A stretch of 64,000 nucleotides of DNA from positions 868,001-932,000 of the forward strand of contig JABTUA010000001.1 of assembly GCA_015075635.1 (NCBI GenBank). Direction: 5' to 3'. Below the pieces are notes generated by a model. That model saw only the letters and a list, made by a program, of their open reading frames with translations. It did not search any database and was not told where the DNA came from. Every line of letters begins with the position of its first letter. The stretch's first letter is position 1. A program made the translations under genes and the position numbers. Shown one piece after another: positions 15,468 through 26,119 of this stretch. The stretch comes from Polyangiaceae bacterium. Its GTDB lineage: Bacteria > Myxococcota_A > Polyangia > Polyangiales > Polyangiaceae.

Positions 15468-18400
15468 TCAGCGCGTGACGCGCAGGCGCACGTCACGACC
15501 GAGGGCCGAGTCGGCGCGCCGGGCGAACTCCAGGAAGGACGGGTAGTCTTCGGGCTTCACGCGACCTGCGGGGATGTCGAGGACGCGCTCGAGGACCAGC
15601 GTCTTGCCCTCCAGCCGATCGCTGATCTTCACCGAACGGTCGCCGTCTTTCAGCGTGCTCCCCGCCAGGACGTCGCGCAGCGCCGCGCCCTTCGGTAGCT
15701 CGATCTCGAGGCGCACCTCCTGGTGCGTGGCCTCGCCGATCAAGAGCGGAGTCTGGCGCACCGGCAGGGTGGCCAGCTGCGCCACGCGCGGGGAGAAAGG
15801 CGGAGAGATGGCCAGGTCCGCGCCGCTCTGCTGGGCGAACCCCGGCATCTCCGCCTTCATCTTCAGGAGCAGCGGCTGATCCAGATCGTCGAGGTGAGCG
15901 AGCTCGTGCTTCACCAATCGCGCGCCGCGCAGCGCGCGCCCCAGGAGCTTCGACTCCACCACGTCGCGGAGCTGCGCCTCCGGCAGCTGCATGAAGGCGC
16001 TGCGCACGGCCATGGCGTACTTGCCGGTGAAGCGCTGCACCAGATCGAGCTTCGCGGAGCCGTCCGTCGCCAGCTCGACCTTGCCCTCGTAGGTCACGCT
16101 GTCTTCGGTGCCGCCCACCGGCGTCACCACCTGCTTGGGCCCGTTCCCGGTCAGGACGAAGGCCGGGACACCCCGGATCTCCGCTGGAACGTAGCCGAAC
16201 GGCGCGAACTTGCTGGCCACCGTCAGCCACAACTCGCCCTGTTTGGTGGAGACGCGGACCAGCGGCTCCGCGAACTGCGTGGCGCGGCTGATCTTGCCGG
16301 TCGGCTCAGGCGCCAACCGGTTCTTGGCCACGGCGTAGGTCGTCCGAAGGCCCAGCGAACGACACAGCGTCATGAACGCGCGCCAGCGGTTGCCTCGCTT
16401 GCTCACCACGACGCGGCGACCGTCGGCCTCCTGCCCCTCCTCCACGTTGGCGAGCACCCAGCGATACAGCCGTCGCGCGCGCTCGACCTCCGCGCTCGAC
16501 GGGAGCGGCTCGACGATCTTCCGCGCGATGCGCGCCACGCGCGGATCGATCGGCGCCACGTCCGCCAGCGAGTCACCCAAGGCCGCCACGCGCTCCTCGA
16601 GCTCCACGCCCCAGCCCAGGCGCACGCTCGGCAAGAACTCCGTGATCGGCGGGCTGCCCGGCTCGATCTCGGCGGCCGGGCTCCGATCCACCCGCCAGCG
16701 CCGCACCACGATGCCGTCTTTCTTCTCGATGCTCGGCGCCGGCACGCCGCCGTGGGTCTCGATCTCCGGCTGCTTTCCGTCCGGCAGGATCACCACGAAC
16801 TCGCTGCGAGCGTAGGCGATGTTCTCCTCGCGGAAGAACCAGTGTGGGCTCACGTATTGGTTGCCGCGGCCGTCCCCGGGTCGGGTGACCACGTGCTCGG
16901 TCTCGATGTAGTCGCCCACCTCCAGGTGCGGGAAGGTCATGGTCGGCTTGCCCGGCACCTCTTCCGGCTCGAGCACACGTCCGTCCTTCTTGATCACCCG
17001 CGCGTGCAGCACCACGCCGTCGAGTTTCGGGTGCTCGGCCAGCTTGCCGATGGCCTCCGCGCTCTGGATGCGGATCACCTCGTGCTCGAGCATGCGGCTC
17101 GAGCCGTCGGCGTGGACCCAGATGGCCGCGTAGTCGAGCACGCGCGCCGCGGTTCCCTGGAGCTCGAGGCCGCTCTTCTCGTAGTCGCGGATGATCGCGC
17201 GCGCGTCCAGCCGGTAGTGCTCGAGCTCGGTGGTGCCCTCGACCAGGTCCAGCGCCCCTTCCAGCGCGCTGGTGTTCGCGCCGTTGGCGAGCGCGTCGAC
17301 GAGCGCCTTCCTGAGCGCGTCGCGCTCGCCTCTGCCGAAGCGCGCGTCGGCCAGGGCCAGGCGCGCGCCGCCGTCGAGCGGGGCCTTGGCGATGGCCGAC
17401 TCGAGCTTCTTCCAGGTCTCGGAGGTGTTGCCGGCCCGCACCATCACGTCGTGGATGCGCTCGGCGACGTCCTTGCGCTCCGGGTGGCGCGCGCCGATGC
17501 GGCGCAGCTCCGCCAGCGCGGTGGCGTAGTCGTCTCTAGCCAGCGCGCGCGTGAGCTCGATCTCGCTGTCCGGGTCGAGCTTCTTGATGCGAGCCACCAG
17601 CGCGTCGGCCTTCGCCTTGTTTCCTTGGGACTCGTACACGGCGAGAGCCGCCGTCAGCGCCTCGACGTCGTCGGGGAAGCGCTCAGCGAGCTTCTTGGCC
17701 GAGTCCGAGTATTCCGCGACCCAACCGAGCTCCCCGTACAGGCGCGCGAGCGCGAGGAGCAGTCCCGAGACCTCGGGGTACTGGTCGGTCAGCTTCTTCA
17801 GCCGTCGCACCGCCTCGGTGGGTCCGGCGCGCTCGCCCTCCCAGAGCGCCAGGGCCAGGTCCGATTGCCAGAGGCGGGGGTCCTTCTTCAGCGCACGCTC
17901 GTGGAGCTCCCGAGCGAGATCGCGCACGCTGGTCTGGTCGAAGAGCGGATCGCGATCCGCGAACGTGGCCGAGGCGCCGAGCACCAGCCCGGTGGCCCTG
18001 GAGTTGTCCTTGAGCAGCGGCTCGGTGAGCACTGCGGCCACGTCGCCCTGGCCCTCGGAGTAGGCCAGGTAGGCCAGCACGAAGCGCGAGACGTCGTCGC
18101 CGGGATCGACGACGTCGCCGCGCTGCACGTAGCGGCTCACGACGTTCGGCTCACCGGCCACGCGGGGTGGCACCACGCTGTACGGCGCGGCGGCATCGGC
18201 GGAGGTTCTCGCGTCCGCCGGCCTCCCGTCGGCGAACATCACCCGCACGCTGGTCTGAGGATCCGCCAAGCGTACCAGCACGCGGTGTCGTCCTGCCGGC
18301 AGCCAGACCTGAACGCCGAACCTGGGCCAGACGCCCCAGATGCGCGGGTCGCGATCCAGGACCTTCTCGTCGTTGACGAACATCGCCAGCGCGCCTTGGG

Positions 18401-19217
18401 CTGCGAGGATCAGCTCGGCGGGCGCGTCGAGCTCCAGGAACGTCTCCGCGTAGAACACGCCGCCGCTGACCGGCTCGTCCACGCGCACGAAGCAGCCCTC
18501 TTGTTTGGTGCCGAGCACCCGCGGCGCCACGAACGCGCCGCGGCTCGGCGCCCAGCGCGCGGGCCACGGGCCCGGCCGCTCCGCCGCGAAGCTCCGATAC
18601 GAGTCCGGCGCCACGCCCCGGCCGAAGGGTCCCGCGATGCGCACGTCGTCCACGCAGCCGTACTCCGCCGCCGACAGCTGCTCGACGTTCTTGGCGGCGC
18701 CTGCGTAGGCCTCGTCCGCCCACCACTCCACCAGCTCCGCGCGTGCGCGCCAGCCCATGTAGAGCGGCTCCTTCATCGCCTCGCTCACGAAGCCCTTCCA
18801 GCGCGGCCAGAGATCCTTGCCGTGGCTGCGCAGCGCGACGGCCCGGTTGGCCGCGAACCACGCGATGACGGGCGCCCGCGGATCGCTGGAGGTGCGCGCC
18901 GCGCGCGTCGCCTGGAGGTAGTGATCCGGCGCGTGCAGCATGCGCCCGTGGATGGCGTCGTCGAGGCCGCGGGCCAGGTGCGCCAGCATGCCGCCCCCGC
19001 CCAGCTCGTCGAGCCGTGCGCGGGCCTTGTCCGCCGTGCGCGCATCGCCACCGGGGGAGACCAGCTCGTGAAGGAGCCACTCGCCGCAGAGCTCGGCGTT
19101 GGTCGTGGTCGGTCCCACGCGGCGCAGCTCGCCGAGCGGCGTCGGCGCGTGCTCCGCGCCGCGCCCGCCGCAGGCGGCGAGGACCACCAGGCACAAGAGC
19201 CAGATGAAGCGCCTCAC
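15468..19217 (-). CDS. DUF3857/transglutaminase-like TPR lipoprotein with degenerate active site
   Basis: A 1249-residue predicted lipoprotein from a GTG at 19217 that overlaps the upstream stop as GTGA. The open frame runs on to 21767 only as a shadow of the upstream gene. The lipobox is LVVLAACGG. A long N-terminal TPR-like region (ALYERALKKDPRLWQSDLALALWEGE, LLLALARLYGELGWVAEYS) precedes a DUF3857 domain (LDYAAIWVHADGSSRMLEHEVIRIQ, LEVGDYIETEHVV) and a transglutaminase-fold region. There, the place of the catalytic GDC motif reads GNRWRAFMTLCRSLG. The expected His and Asp are also replaced when aligned with the neighbour at 19214-22909. It is probably a catalytically inactive paralogue, perhaps a binding or scaffold protein in the periplasm. 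Confidence 0.85.
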   Translation of the reverse strand: MRRFIWLLCLVVLAACGGRGAEHAPTPLGELRRVGPTTTNAELCGEWLLHELVSPGGDARTADKARARLDELGGGGMLAHLARGLDDAIHGRMLHAPDHYLQATRAARTSSDPRAPVIAWFAANRAVALRSHGKDLWPRWKGFVSEAMKEPLYMGWRARAELVEWWADEAYAGAAKNVEQLSAAEYGCVDDVRIAGPFGRGVAPDSYRSFAAERPGPWPARWAPSRGAFVAPRVLGTKQEGCFVRVDEPVSGGVFYAETFLELDAPAELILAAQGALAMFVNDEKVLDRDPRIWGVWPRFGVQVWLPAGRHRVLVRLADPQTSVRVMFADGRPADARTSADAAAPYSVVPPRVAGEPNVVSRYVQRGDVVDPGDDVSRFVLAYLAYSEGQGDVAAVLTEPLLKDNSRATGLVLGASATFADRDPLFDQTSVRDLARELHERALKKDPRLWQSDLALALWEGERAGPTEAVRRLKKLTDQYPEVSGLLLALARLYGELGWVAEYSDSAKKLAERFPDDVEALTAALAVYESQGNKAKADALVARIKKLDPDSEIELTRALARDDYATALAELRRIGARHPERKDVAERIHDVMVRAGNTSETWKKLESAIAKAPLDGGARLALADARFGRGERDALRKALVDALANGANTSALEGALDLVEGTTELEHYRLDARAIIRDYEKSGLELQGTAARVLDYAAIWVHADGSSRMLEHEVIRIQSAEAIGKLAEHPKLDGVVLHARVIKKDGRVLEPEEVPGKPTMTFPHLEVGDYIETEHVVTRPGDGRGNQYVSPHWFFREENIAYARSEFVVILPDGKQPEIETHGGVPAPSIEKKDGIVVRRWRVDRSPAAEIEPGSPPITEFLPSVRLGWGVELEERVAALGDSLADVAPIDPRVARIARKIVEPLPSSAEVERARRLYRWVLANVEEGQEADGRRVVVSKRGNRWRAFMTLCRSLGLRTTYAVAKNRLAPEPTGKISRATQFAEPLVRVSTKQGELWLTVASKFAPFGYVPAEIRGVPAFVLTGNGPKQVVTPVGGTEDSVTYEGKVELATDGSAKLDLVQRFTGKYAMAVRSAFMQLPEAQLRDVVESKLLGRALRGARLVKHELAHLDDLDQPLLLKMKAEMPGFAQQSGADLAISPPFSPRVAQLATLPVRQTPLLIGEATHQEVRLEIELPKGAALRDVLAGSTLKDGDRSVKISDRLEGKTLVLERVLDIPAGRVKPEDYPSFLEFARRADSALGRDVRLRVTR

Positions 19218-22200
19218 GGCTGCACCACCAGTCGCGCGCTGAGCACGCGGTCCACGTCCTCGCAGAACTGCTTGAACGCAGGGTATTGCTTGGGCGTGAC
19301 TCGCGTCGCGCTCACCTCCACTCGGCTCTTGACCGTGACCTGTCCGGCGGCGACGCCGACCTCGATCTCGTAGGAGCCGAAAGGCGAGCTGCCCTTCACG
19401 CTGTGTGGCGCGCTCTTCACCTTCGCTCCGGGCGGCAGCTTCACCACGAAGGTGTCCTCCATGCTGGAGAACGACGGGATGCGGACGTCCTGCTTGCGCT
19501 GTGAGAGCGAGGCGTAGTTCGTGGTCAAGCGCACGCTGGGCGTGACGCTCATGCTCAAGGAGTCGCCCTCCTTGCGGGCGAAGGCGCGGGCGGTGCCCCG
19601 GACCTTGAGCTTCGCGGGGATCTCCAGGTTCTCCAGGTCGCCGGCCACGACGCCGGCGTTGCCTGCCTGGATCTCGAAGCCCGGGAACTCGCGACCCAGA
19701 TCGGCGTTCACCCGTGCGCGGCGCGTGGCCTCCGCGTGGTAGCGCCGGCGCCAGTCCGCCGCCTCCGAGCCGCGGGTCTCGTAGTCCATCTCGAGCTTGG
19801 CATCGCCGCTGTCGCCGACCGTCGCGCTCACGCTGCGGATCTGGAGGTTCTTCTTCGAGTCGCGCTCCGGCACGCGCACGAGCTTCGAGTCGCCCTCGTT
19901 CACGAGCAGCGCCAGCGCGCCGGCGTCCATGTCCGGCAGCTCGGTCGAGCCGGTGTACTCGGCGGTGCCGTCCAGATACAGGTCGAGCGAAGGGACGTAC
20001 ACGATGGCGTGATCGAAGGCTGCCAAGCTCGGGATGCTCGAGCGGAAGTCGCCCCGCATCTGCGTGCGCAAGATCACGATGGTGGACGGCACGCCCAGCT
20101 CCTTCAGCAGGGTCACGATCACCGTCGCCTTGTCCTTGCAGTCGCCCCAACCGCGCGTGACCGTCTGCACGCAGCGCCGCGGCTTGTAGCCGTAGATGCC
20201 GAACTCGAGCGCCACGTAGCGCGTGTTCTTGACGACCCAGTTGTAGACGGCTTTGACCTTCTCCTGGTCCGTCTTCGCGCCTTTGGCGACCTCCCGTGCC
20301 AGCTTGCGCGTCTCGTCGTCCAGGTCGAACTGCTCCTTGACCAGGCCCCAGTACCAGCGCCCCAGGTCTTTCCAGTCCTTGTAGGTGGAGACGTGGACGA
20401 AGCCCAACACCTCGGACCACGGCGGCATGGCGCTCTCCGGCACGATGGGCGGCACATTGTCGGCGACGAAGCGGTAGATGCGCTGCTCGCCGCGATCGCG
20501 CGTCTCGCGCTTGAGCCCCGGCACCTTCTCGTCGATGTAGAAGGTGCGCTTCTTCGGCGTGATCAGCACGTACTCCGCGTTCTGAAGCGGCTCGTTCGAC
20601 TGCAAGAACACGACCTCGCCGAAGTAGTCGGCGTATTCGTTGCGCGGCGTGACCTCGTCCACCCGGTAGCGCAGCTCGACCACGTCGCCGGGGTCGAGCC
20701 TGGGGAACTGCACGTAGAAGTTCCGCGCCGAGGTGTACATGCTGATCGAAGGGTCGTCGGCGGCGCCTTCGCCGTACTCCACCGCTTCGTCCGTGCGCCC
20801 GTCGCCGCGGTAGACCCGCGCGCCGCGCAGCTGCACCACCTCGCGGTCCGACTCGTACTGGAAGGCGTACTGCCGGGCCATGGCCGCGCCGGCGTCGTTC
20901 AGCGGCTGGAACACCACCTGGCGGAACTTGCTGCTGAGACCGTTCTCGAAGACCGTGGTCACGGTCAGATCGCGCAGCGTGCGGCGATTCTGCCCCGCGG
21001 CAGACGCGTGGCGCAGCTTCAGGAACTTCTCGCTCTGCCAGGCCCAAGCCTCGTCCGCCCGGGGTTTCTGCGGCTCGATGTGCTCGACGTATTCGCGCAC
21101 GTCCTTGTCCTGCGGGCGGATCTTCAAGATGGCCTGCAAGAGCTTCAGCTGCTCGTCGCGCCGTCCGAGCTCGCCTTGGAGATCGGCGAGCGCGCGCAGC
21201 GTGCCGACGTCCTCTGGCGCCAGCGCCAGGGCGCGCTGATACGTCGCGATGCCGCGCTCCGCCTGCCCGAGCGCGCGATAGCTCCGCGCCGCGACGCCGT
21301 GGGCCCACTGGCTGTCGGGATCCGTCTCGAGCAGCCGCTCGATCCAGCGCTCCGTCGCCGCCCGATCGCGCCGCGCCAGAGCGAGATCGATCTGCCCGCT
21401 CAGGAAGGCCTGATCGTCGAAACGCAGCGCGGCGTAGCGCGACTCCGCCTCGCTGGCCTCCGTCGAGCGCCCCAGCGCCCGGAGCTGGGAGGCGTGCATG
21501 TTCAGGAGCAGTAGCGCGCTCGGGTTGCGCTCGAGCGCCTTCTCCAGCGTGCTCAGCGCGGTGCGCTTGAGCCCCGCCATGTTGTAGGTGATGACGCGTC
21601 CGGCGATGGCGTCCACCTGATCCGGATCGAGCGCGAGCACCTGGTCGAGGTAGCGCGACGCCGTCTGCCAGCTCAGGCCCGAGCGCGCCAGATCTGCCCG
21701 AGCCAAGAGCACGTCGACGTGCGGCTTTCCGCCCTTCTTCGCCAACGCCTCTGCTTTGTCCACCCACTCCCGGCGCTGGTTCCTGTCCTCGCTGAGCTCG
21801 CCGGCCAAGAGCAGCCGCTCCACGCTCGGCTCGAGCTCGGCGGCGCGCCGCGCCAGGTCGCGCGCCTCGTGCTTGGTCTTGTCGTCACCGCCGGTCGCGT
21901 CCAGGTAGCGCGCGTAGGCTTCCAGATCGGCGGGTCGCGGCGCCTTGCCTGCCGTGAGCGCCTGGAACGCGGGCACCGGACCGAGGGTCGCACGGGCCGC
22001 CGCCGGCTTCTCGCTCTTGTCGGCCTTGGTCGGGGCGAGCTTGGCGGCCTCAGCGCTGGCGCCGAGGTCGTTCGTGATCTCGAGCGCGGCGTCCGGCGCG
22101 CCCTTCGCGTCGCCGAGCCGCACCGAGACCACCGGCGGCGCGTCGTCGCTGCAGACCTTGACGGTGAGGTTGTTGTAGCCCGGGCTCAGGGTCAGCGTGG

Positions 22201-22909
22201 TGCCGAAGCGATCGGCGTCGTGCCCGCGATAAGCCGCGTCTTTCAGCACCATCCGCCCGTTCCAGTACAAGGCGAAGCTGCCACTCGCGCCGACCCAAGC
22301 GCTCACCGTGCGCGGCGCCTTCGAGCCCGCCTTGGCGCGGACGAAGCTGGTGGCGAAGCCGCACACCTTGCGCTCCGGCCTGAGCAGCGCGCCGAAATCC
22401 AGATACCCGAACGGAAAAGCCTCCGGCGCAGCACGCCAGCGCACCGGTCGCTCCTTGCCGGAGTAAGCCCGGCCCGGGACGATGGCCTGCCCGAAGTCCG
22501 CCTCGGGCCCGTGCTCCATGTCGAGCCCGTTCTTGCCCTCGTTGTCGAAGGGTCCCACCACGAGCCAGGTCCGAACGAAGCCCAGCGAGTCGATCTTCTT
22601 GCGCGCCGCCGCGACGTCGCCTCGCCGCATGCGCGTGTAGGCTGCCAGGAGCCCCGCGTAGGCGCGCACCGGCGCGTCGAGCTTCGGGTTCCGCTCGGCG
22701 GCGAGCAGCGCCTCCTCCACCTGGGTCGGATCGGCGCGGTCCCAGGTGTTCCAGACCTCGCGCAGGGCTCCGTAGGCGTGCGGACCCCGGGCCGCGTCCA
22801 GGCGACTCAGCGCTCCCCCGAGCGCCAGGTGAAATCGCCCAACGTCCGCGCTCGCATGGGGCACGAGGCACATCGAGAGCGCGAAAAGGTAGAGGGCGAA
22901 GCGTCTCAC
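19214..22909 (-). CDS. DUF3857/transglutaminase-like TPR protein with intact triad
   Basis: A 1231-residue exported protein from a GTG at 22909, with a signal peptide (RRFALYLFALSMCLVPHASA). It has a jelly-roll-like N-terminal part, then TPR repeats (EALAKKGGKPHVDVLLARADLARSG, GVAARSYRALGQAERGIATYQRAL). These are followed by a DUF3857 domain (YQYESDREVVQLRGARVYRGDG, LDPGDVVELRYRVD) and a transglutaminase-like domain. C924 (GWGDCKDKA), H967 (FDHAIVY) and D980 (LYLDGTAEY) form a complete cysteine-protease-like triad. A DUF3858-like beta domain closes the chain. Proteins of this architecture are common in Bacteroidota and Myxococcota and are presumed periplasmic peptidases or amidases. It is translationally coupled to a degenerate paralogue downstream. 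Confidence 0.87.
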   Translation of the reverse strand: MRRFALYLFALSMCLVPHASADVGRFHLALGGALSRLDAARGPHAYGALREVWNTWDRADPTQVEEALLAAERNPKLDAPVRAYAGLLAAYTRMRRGDVAAARKKIDSLGFVRTWLVVGPFDNEGKNGLDMEHGPEADFGQAIVPGRAYSGKERPVRWRAAPEAFPFGYLDFGALLRPERKVCGFATSFVRAKAGSKAPRTVSAWVGASGSFALYWNGRMVLKDAAYRGHDADRFGTTLTLSPGYNNLTVKVCSDDAPPVVSVRLGDAKGAPDAALEITNDLGASAEAAKLAPTKADKSEKPAAARATLGPVPAFQALTAGKAPRPADLEAYARYLDATGGDDKTKHEARDLARRAAELEPSVERLLLAGELSEDRNQRREWVDKAEALAKKGGKPHVDVLLARADLARSGLSWQTASRYLDQVLALDPDQVDAIAGRVITYNMAGLKRTALSTLEKALERNPSALLLLNMHASQLRALGRSTEASEAESRYAALRFDDQAFLSGQIDLALARRDRAATERWIERLLETDPDSQWAHGVAARSYRALGQAERGIATYQRALALAPEDVGTLRALADLQGELGRRDEQLKLLQAILKIRPQDKDVREYVEHIEPQKPRADEAWAWQSEKFLKLRHASAAGQNRRTLRDLTVTTVFENGLSSKFRQVVFQPLNDAGAAMARQYAFQYESDREVVQLRGARVYRGDGRTDEAVEYGEGAADDPSISMYTSARNFYVQFPRLDPGDVVELRYRVDEVTPRNEYADYFGEVVFLQSNEPLQNAEYVLITPKKRTFYIDEKVPGLKRETRDRGEQRIYRFVADNVPPIVPESAMPPWSEVLGFVHVSTYKDWKDLGRWYWGLVKEQFDLDDETRKLAREVAKGAKTDQEKVKAVYNWVVKNTRYVALEFGIYGYKPRRCVQTVTRGWGDCKDKATVIVTLLKELGVPSTIVILRTQMRGDFRSSIPSLAAFDHAIVYVPSLDLYLDGTAEYTGSTELPDMDAGALALLVNEGDSKLVRVPERDSKKNLQIRSVSATVGDSGDAKLEMDYETRGSEAADWRRRYHAEATRRARVNADLGREFPGFEIQAGNAGVVAGDLENLEIPAKLKVRGTARAFARKEGDSLSMSVTPSVRLTTNYASLSQRKQDVRIPSFSSMEDTFVVKLPPGAKVKSAPHSVKGSSPFGSYEIEVGVAAGQVTVKSRVEVSATRVTPKQYPAFKQFCEDVDRVLSARLVVQP

Positions 22910-23178
22910 GGCCGGACCATAAGCACCGGTCCGCGGGACCTGCAAACCCTCCGGATTCACGCCTGGGTGCTCCCGCGCCCACCGCTGAAATCCGCGCGTT
23001 TCTCGCGCCGAAGGCCCTCCGGCGATGCCATGCTTGCTGGCCCGTAGGGGGTTCGGTAGAAGGGTGGAACGCTATCAGGCTCGAACCTCCATTCTCTGGC
23101 GATTTTCGCTGAAGAATCGGAGGGGACACGCGTGGGCGGCGCTCGTGAAGAGAACGCGGGCGGCTTGCGGAGGTTCGG

Positions 23179-23661
23179 ATGGTTAACCCGCAGATGGTGA
23201 TGTACGAAGAGGAGTTCAACCAGATCCAGACGGTCGTGGACCGCCTGGTGAAGGAAGCGAACGCCAGGGTCGTCTTCATCGTCGACAAGAACGGTCAGCT
23301 CATCGCAGCAGCTGGCGACGTCGACAACTTGGACACGACGTCGCTTGCCTCGCTGACGGCGGGCAACATCGCCGCTACGGGCGGCATCGCCAAGCTCCTG
23401 CGTGAGAACGAGTTCGCAGCTCAGTTCCACGAGGGGGAGAAGGCGAACATCCACATTCAGCTCGTAGGGAACCGCGTCATCTTGGTGGTGATCTTCGACG
23501 CGAAATCGAGCCTGGGTCTCGTGCGCCTTCGGGTGCGCAAGGCCACGGACGAGCTCAACCGGATCTTCGAGGCGCTGCTCTCGAAGGTGGCGGCGCCGGG
23601 GGCCGACTCGCCATTCGCCGAAATCACCGATGAAGACATCGACAACCTCTTCAACGACTGA
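23179..23661 (+). CDS. mglB: MglB, Roadblock/LC7-domain GAP of MglA
   Basis: A 160-residue Roadblock/LC7 protein starting at 23179 behind a GGAGG. It begins MVNPQMVMYEEEFNQIQ and shows the Roadblock pattern: VVFIVDKNGQLIAAAGDVD, then SLTAGNIAATGGIAKLL, IHIQLVGNRVILVVIFDAKSSLGLVRLRV. It is the same length and order as MglB of Myxococcus xanthus, the GTPase-activating protein that sits at the lagging pole and drives MglA-GTP off it, setting front-rear polarity for gliding and type IV pilus motility. mglA follows after 15 bases. The 269-base gap upstream (22910-23178) must hold the promoter, but I could not identify one securely. Confidence 0.95.
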   Translation: MVNPQMVMYEEEFNQIQTVVDRLVKEANARVVFIVDKNGQLIAAAGDVDNLDTTSLASLTAGNIAATGGIAKLLRENEFAAQFHEGEKANIHIQLVGNRVILVVIFDAKSSLGLVRLRVRKATDELNRIFEALLSKVAAPGADSPFAEITDEDIDNLFND

Positions 23662-23676
23662 GGAGAGGCCCCGCCG

Positions 23677-24264
<588 letters not shown>

Positions 24265-24691
24265 GTCGCCGCCCGGCGCGGCGAGGGTGCTCCGGCGCGG
24301 GGCTGCTCCGGCCGCGTGGCGAACGGCGTTCACCTGTGAACGCCGAGCGTCAAGCCGTCAGTAGGCAAGGCGCAACAGCGGCGGGTGCAAGGTGAGTAGT
24401 GCAGGTCGCTCGGCGTCGAGGGGGCGGTTCATCGATTGGACGTGCCAGCGGCGCCGGCGCTGCCAAGCACGTCGTAGTTGAAGTAGAAGGATGCGTCCGC
24501 TGGACCCGAGCACCGTTCGGCTTGGTGCACGACGCTGGCGTCGGTCGCGGGGGCGCCATCGAGCCAGGCTTCGCGCATGGCGCAGTCACACCCCGACGAG
24601 TCGTTGCGGCGCGCGCTGGCGCTTCCTCCCAGCACCAATTCTAGGGCTGCCCCTTGGGGCGGACCGCCCTCCCGCAAGTCCGCCGCGTTGG
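24265..24691. other. 427-base intergenic region between convergent mglA and pntB
   Basis: The region lies between two convergent gene ends. It holds the perfect inverted repeat at 24324-24345. A minus-strand open frame at 24429-24677 (82 codons, ending YFNYDVLGSAGAAG) is not supported by a ribosome binding site or a known family. It could be a decayed remnant. No RNA gene was recognised. Confidence 0.4.
24324..24345. repeat. Perfect 10-bp inverted repeat downstream of mglA
   Basis: CGGCGTTCAC, a CT spacer, then GTGAACGCCG form a perfect palindrome starting 60 bases after the mglA stop. The central spacer is too short for an open loop, so as RNA it would fold with a larger loop (stem CGGCGTT/AACGCCG). 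As DNA it could be a dimeric protein-binding site. There is no T-run on either side. Confidence 0.5.
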
Positions 24692-26113
24692 CTACGCCGC
24701 CTTCGCGCCGGTGGCGGTGCGGAGATCACCTAGGATCGCGTCCACCGTCTTCTTGGCGTCGCCGAAGAGCATGCGCGTGTTCTCCTTGAAGAAGAGGGGG
24801 TTCTCCACGCCGGCGTAGCCGCTCGCCATGCTGCGCTTCATCACCACGCAGGTCTTGGCCTTCCAGACCTCGAGCACCGGCATGCCGTAGATGGGGCTGG
24901 AGGTGTCGTCGAGGGCGCCGGGGTTGACGATGTCGTTGGCGCCGATGACCAGGACCGCGTCCGTCTGGGGGAAGTCCTCGTTGATCTCGTCCATCTCCAG
25001 CACGATGTCGTAGGGGACCTTGGCCTCGGCCAGGAGCACGTTCATGTGCCCGGGCAGGCGACCGGCGACCGGGTGGATGGCGAAGCGCACGTTCACGCCG
25101 CGATCGCGCAGCAGCTTGGCGACCTCCCAGAGTGGGTACTGGGCTTGGGCGACCGCCATGCCGTAGCCGGGCACGACGACCACGCTCTTGGCGGCGGCAA
25201 GGAGCTCAGCCGTCTCGGTGGCGGTGACGCTGACGACCTCGCCCTGGGGCTCGCCGGCGCGCTTGGCCGGGGCCGCGCCTTCCTCGGCGCCGAAGCCGCC
25301 GAAGATGACGCTGACGATCGAGCGGTTCATCGCCTTGCACATGATGTAGCTCAAGATGGCGCCGCTCGAGCCGACCAGGGCGCCCGTGATGATGAGCAGG
25401 TCGTTGGCGAGCATGAAGCCTGCCGCCGCGGCGGCCCAGCCCGAGTAGCTGTTGAGCATGGACACGACGACCGGCATGTCCGCGCCGCCGATGGCCATCA
25501 CCAGGTGGATGCCCAGGACGCAGGCGATGGCGGTCATGATCAACAGGGGCTGGAGCGCGCCTTGCTCGGGCGCAGCGAGGAACTGCGCGCCGAGCCAGAG
25601 CGAGGCGGCGAGCATGGCCAGGTTGGCCCAGTGCCGGCCCGGCAGGAGCAGCGGCTTACTGCGGATGAAGCCCTGGAGCTTGCCGAACGCGACCACGGAG
25701 CCGGTGAAGGTGATGGCGCCGATGAACACGCCCAGGAACACCTCGACCTCGTGGATGACGGCCTCCGCGCCGGTGAGATCGTCGGGCGGATCCAGGAAGC
25801 TGGCAACGCCCACCAGGACGGCGGCGGCGCCGACGAAGCTGTGCAGGATGGCCACCAGCTGCGGCATGCTGGTCATGGCGACGCGGGCCGCGAGCACCGC
25901 GCCGATGACGGCGCCGATGCCGATGGCGCCGGCGAGCACGCCGTAGCCGGTCACGCTGGGGCTGGCGGCGGTGGCGATCAGGGCGATGAGCATGCCCACG
26001 ATGCCGAAGACGTTGCCGCGCCGCGCGGACTCCTGCTTCGAAAGCCCCCCCAGGCTCAGGATGAAGAGCACGCCAGCGACGAGATAGGCGATGTTCTGAA
26101 GGCTCTGGGGCAT
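24692..26113 (-). CDS. pntB: NAD(P) transhydrogenase beta subunit
   Basis: A 473-residue membrane protein with about nine N-terminal hydrophobic helices ([18 protein letters not shown] through [17 protein letters not shown]). It ends in the NADP(H)-binding domain [52 protein letters not shown], and [16 protein letters not shown] with the usual [13 protein letters not shown]-like end. It forms the proton-translocating transhydrogenase with PntA, exchanging hydride between NADH and NADP+ at the inner membrane. It lies six bases after pntA in the same operon. Length agrees with E. coli PntB (462 residues). Confidence 0.96.
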   Translation of the reverse strand: MPQSLQNIAYLVAGVLFILSLGGLSKQESARRGNVFGIVGMLIALIATAASPSVTGYGVLAGAIGIGAVIGAVLAARVAMTSMPQLVAILHSFVGAAAVLVGVASFLDPPDDLTGAEAVIHEVEVFLGVFIGAITFTGSVVAFGKLQGFIRSKPLLLPGRHWANLAMLAASLWLGAQFLAAPEQGALQPLLIMTAIACVLGIHLVMAIGGADMPVVVSMLNSYSGWAAAAAGFMLANDLLIITGALVGSSGAILSYIMCKAMNRSIVSVIFGGFGAEEGAAPAKRAGEPQGEVVSVTATETAELLAAAKSVVVVPGYGMAVAQAQYPLWEVAKLLRDRGVNVRFAIHPVAGRLPGHMNVLLAEAKVPYDIVLEMDEINEDFPQTDAVLVIGANDIVNPGALDDTSSPIYGMPVLEVWKAKTCVVMKRSMASGYAGVENPLFFKENTRMLFGDAKKTVDAILGDLRTATGAKAA

Positions 26114-26119
26114 GGCGCG

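Noticed and set aside
19218-21767. A 2099-codon open frame spanning 15468-21767 as a single protein
   Set aside because: The part upstream of 19217 is an Arg/Gly/Ala-rich shadow of the gene in the other frame; a GTG with a lipobox at 19217 and a GTGA overlap mark the real start.
23080-23125. Sigma-54 promoter upstream of mglB (TGGCGATTTTCGCT)
   Set aside because: The GG-to-GC distance is two bases too short for the -24/-12 consensus.
24429-24677. Small minus-strand gene of 82 codons
   Set aside because: No ribosome binding site, no recognised motif and no coupling to a neighbour; kept only as a note in the intergenic entry.
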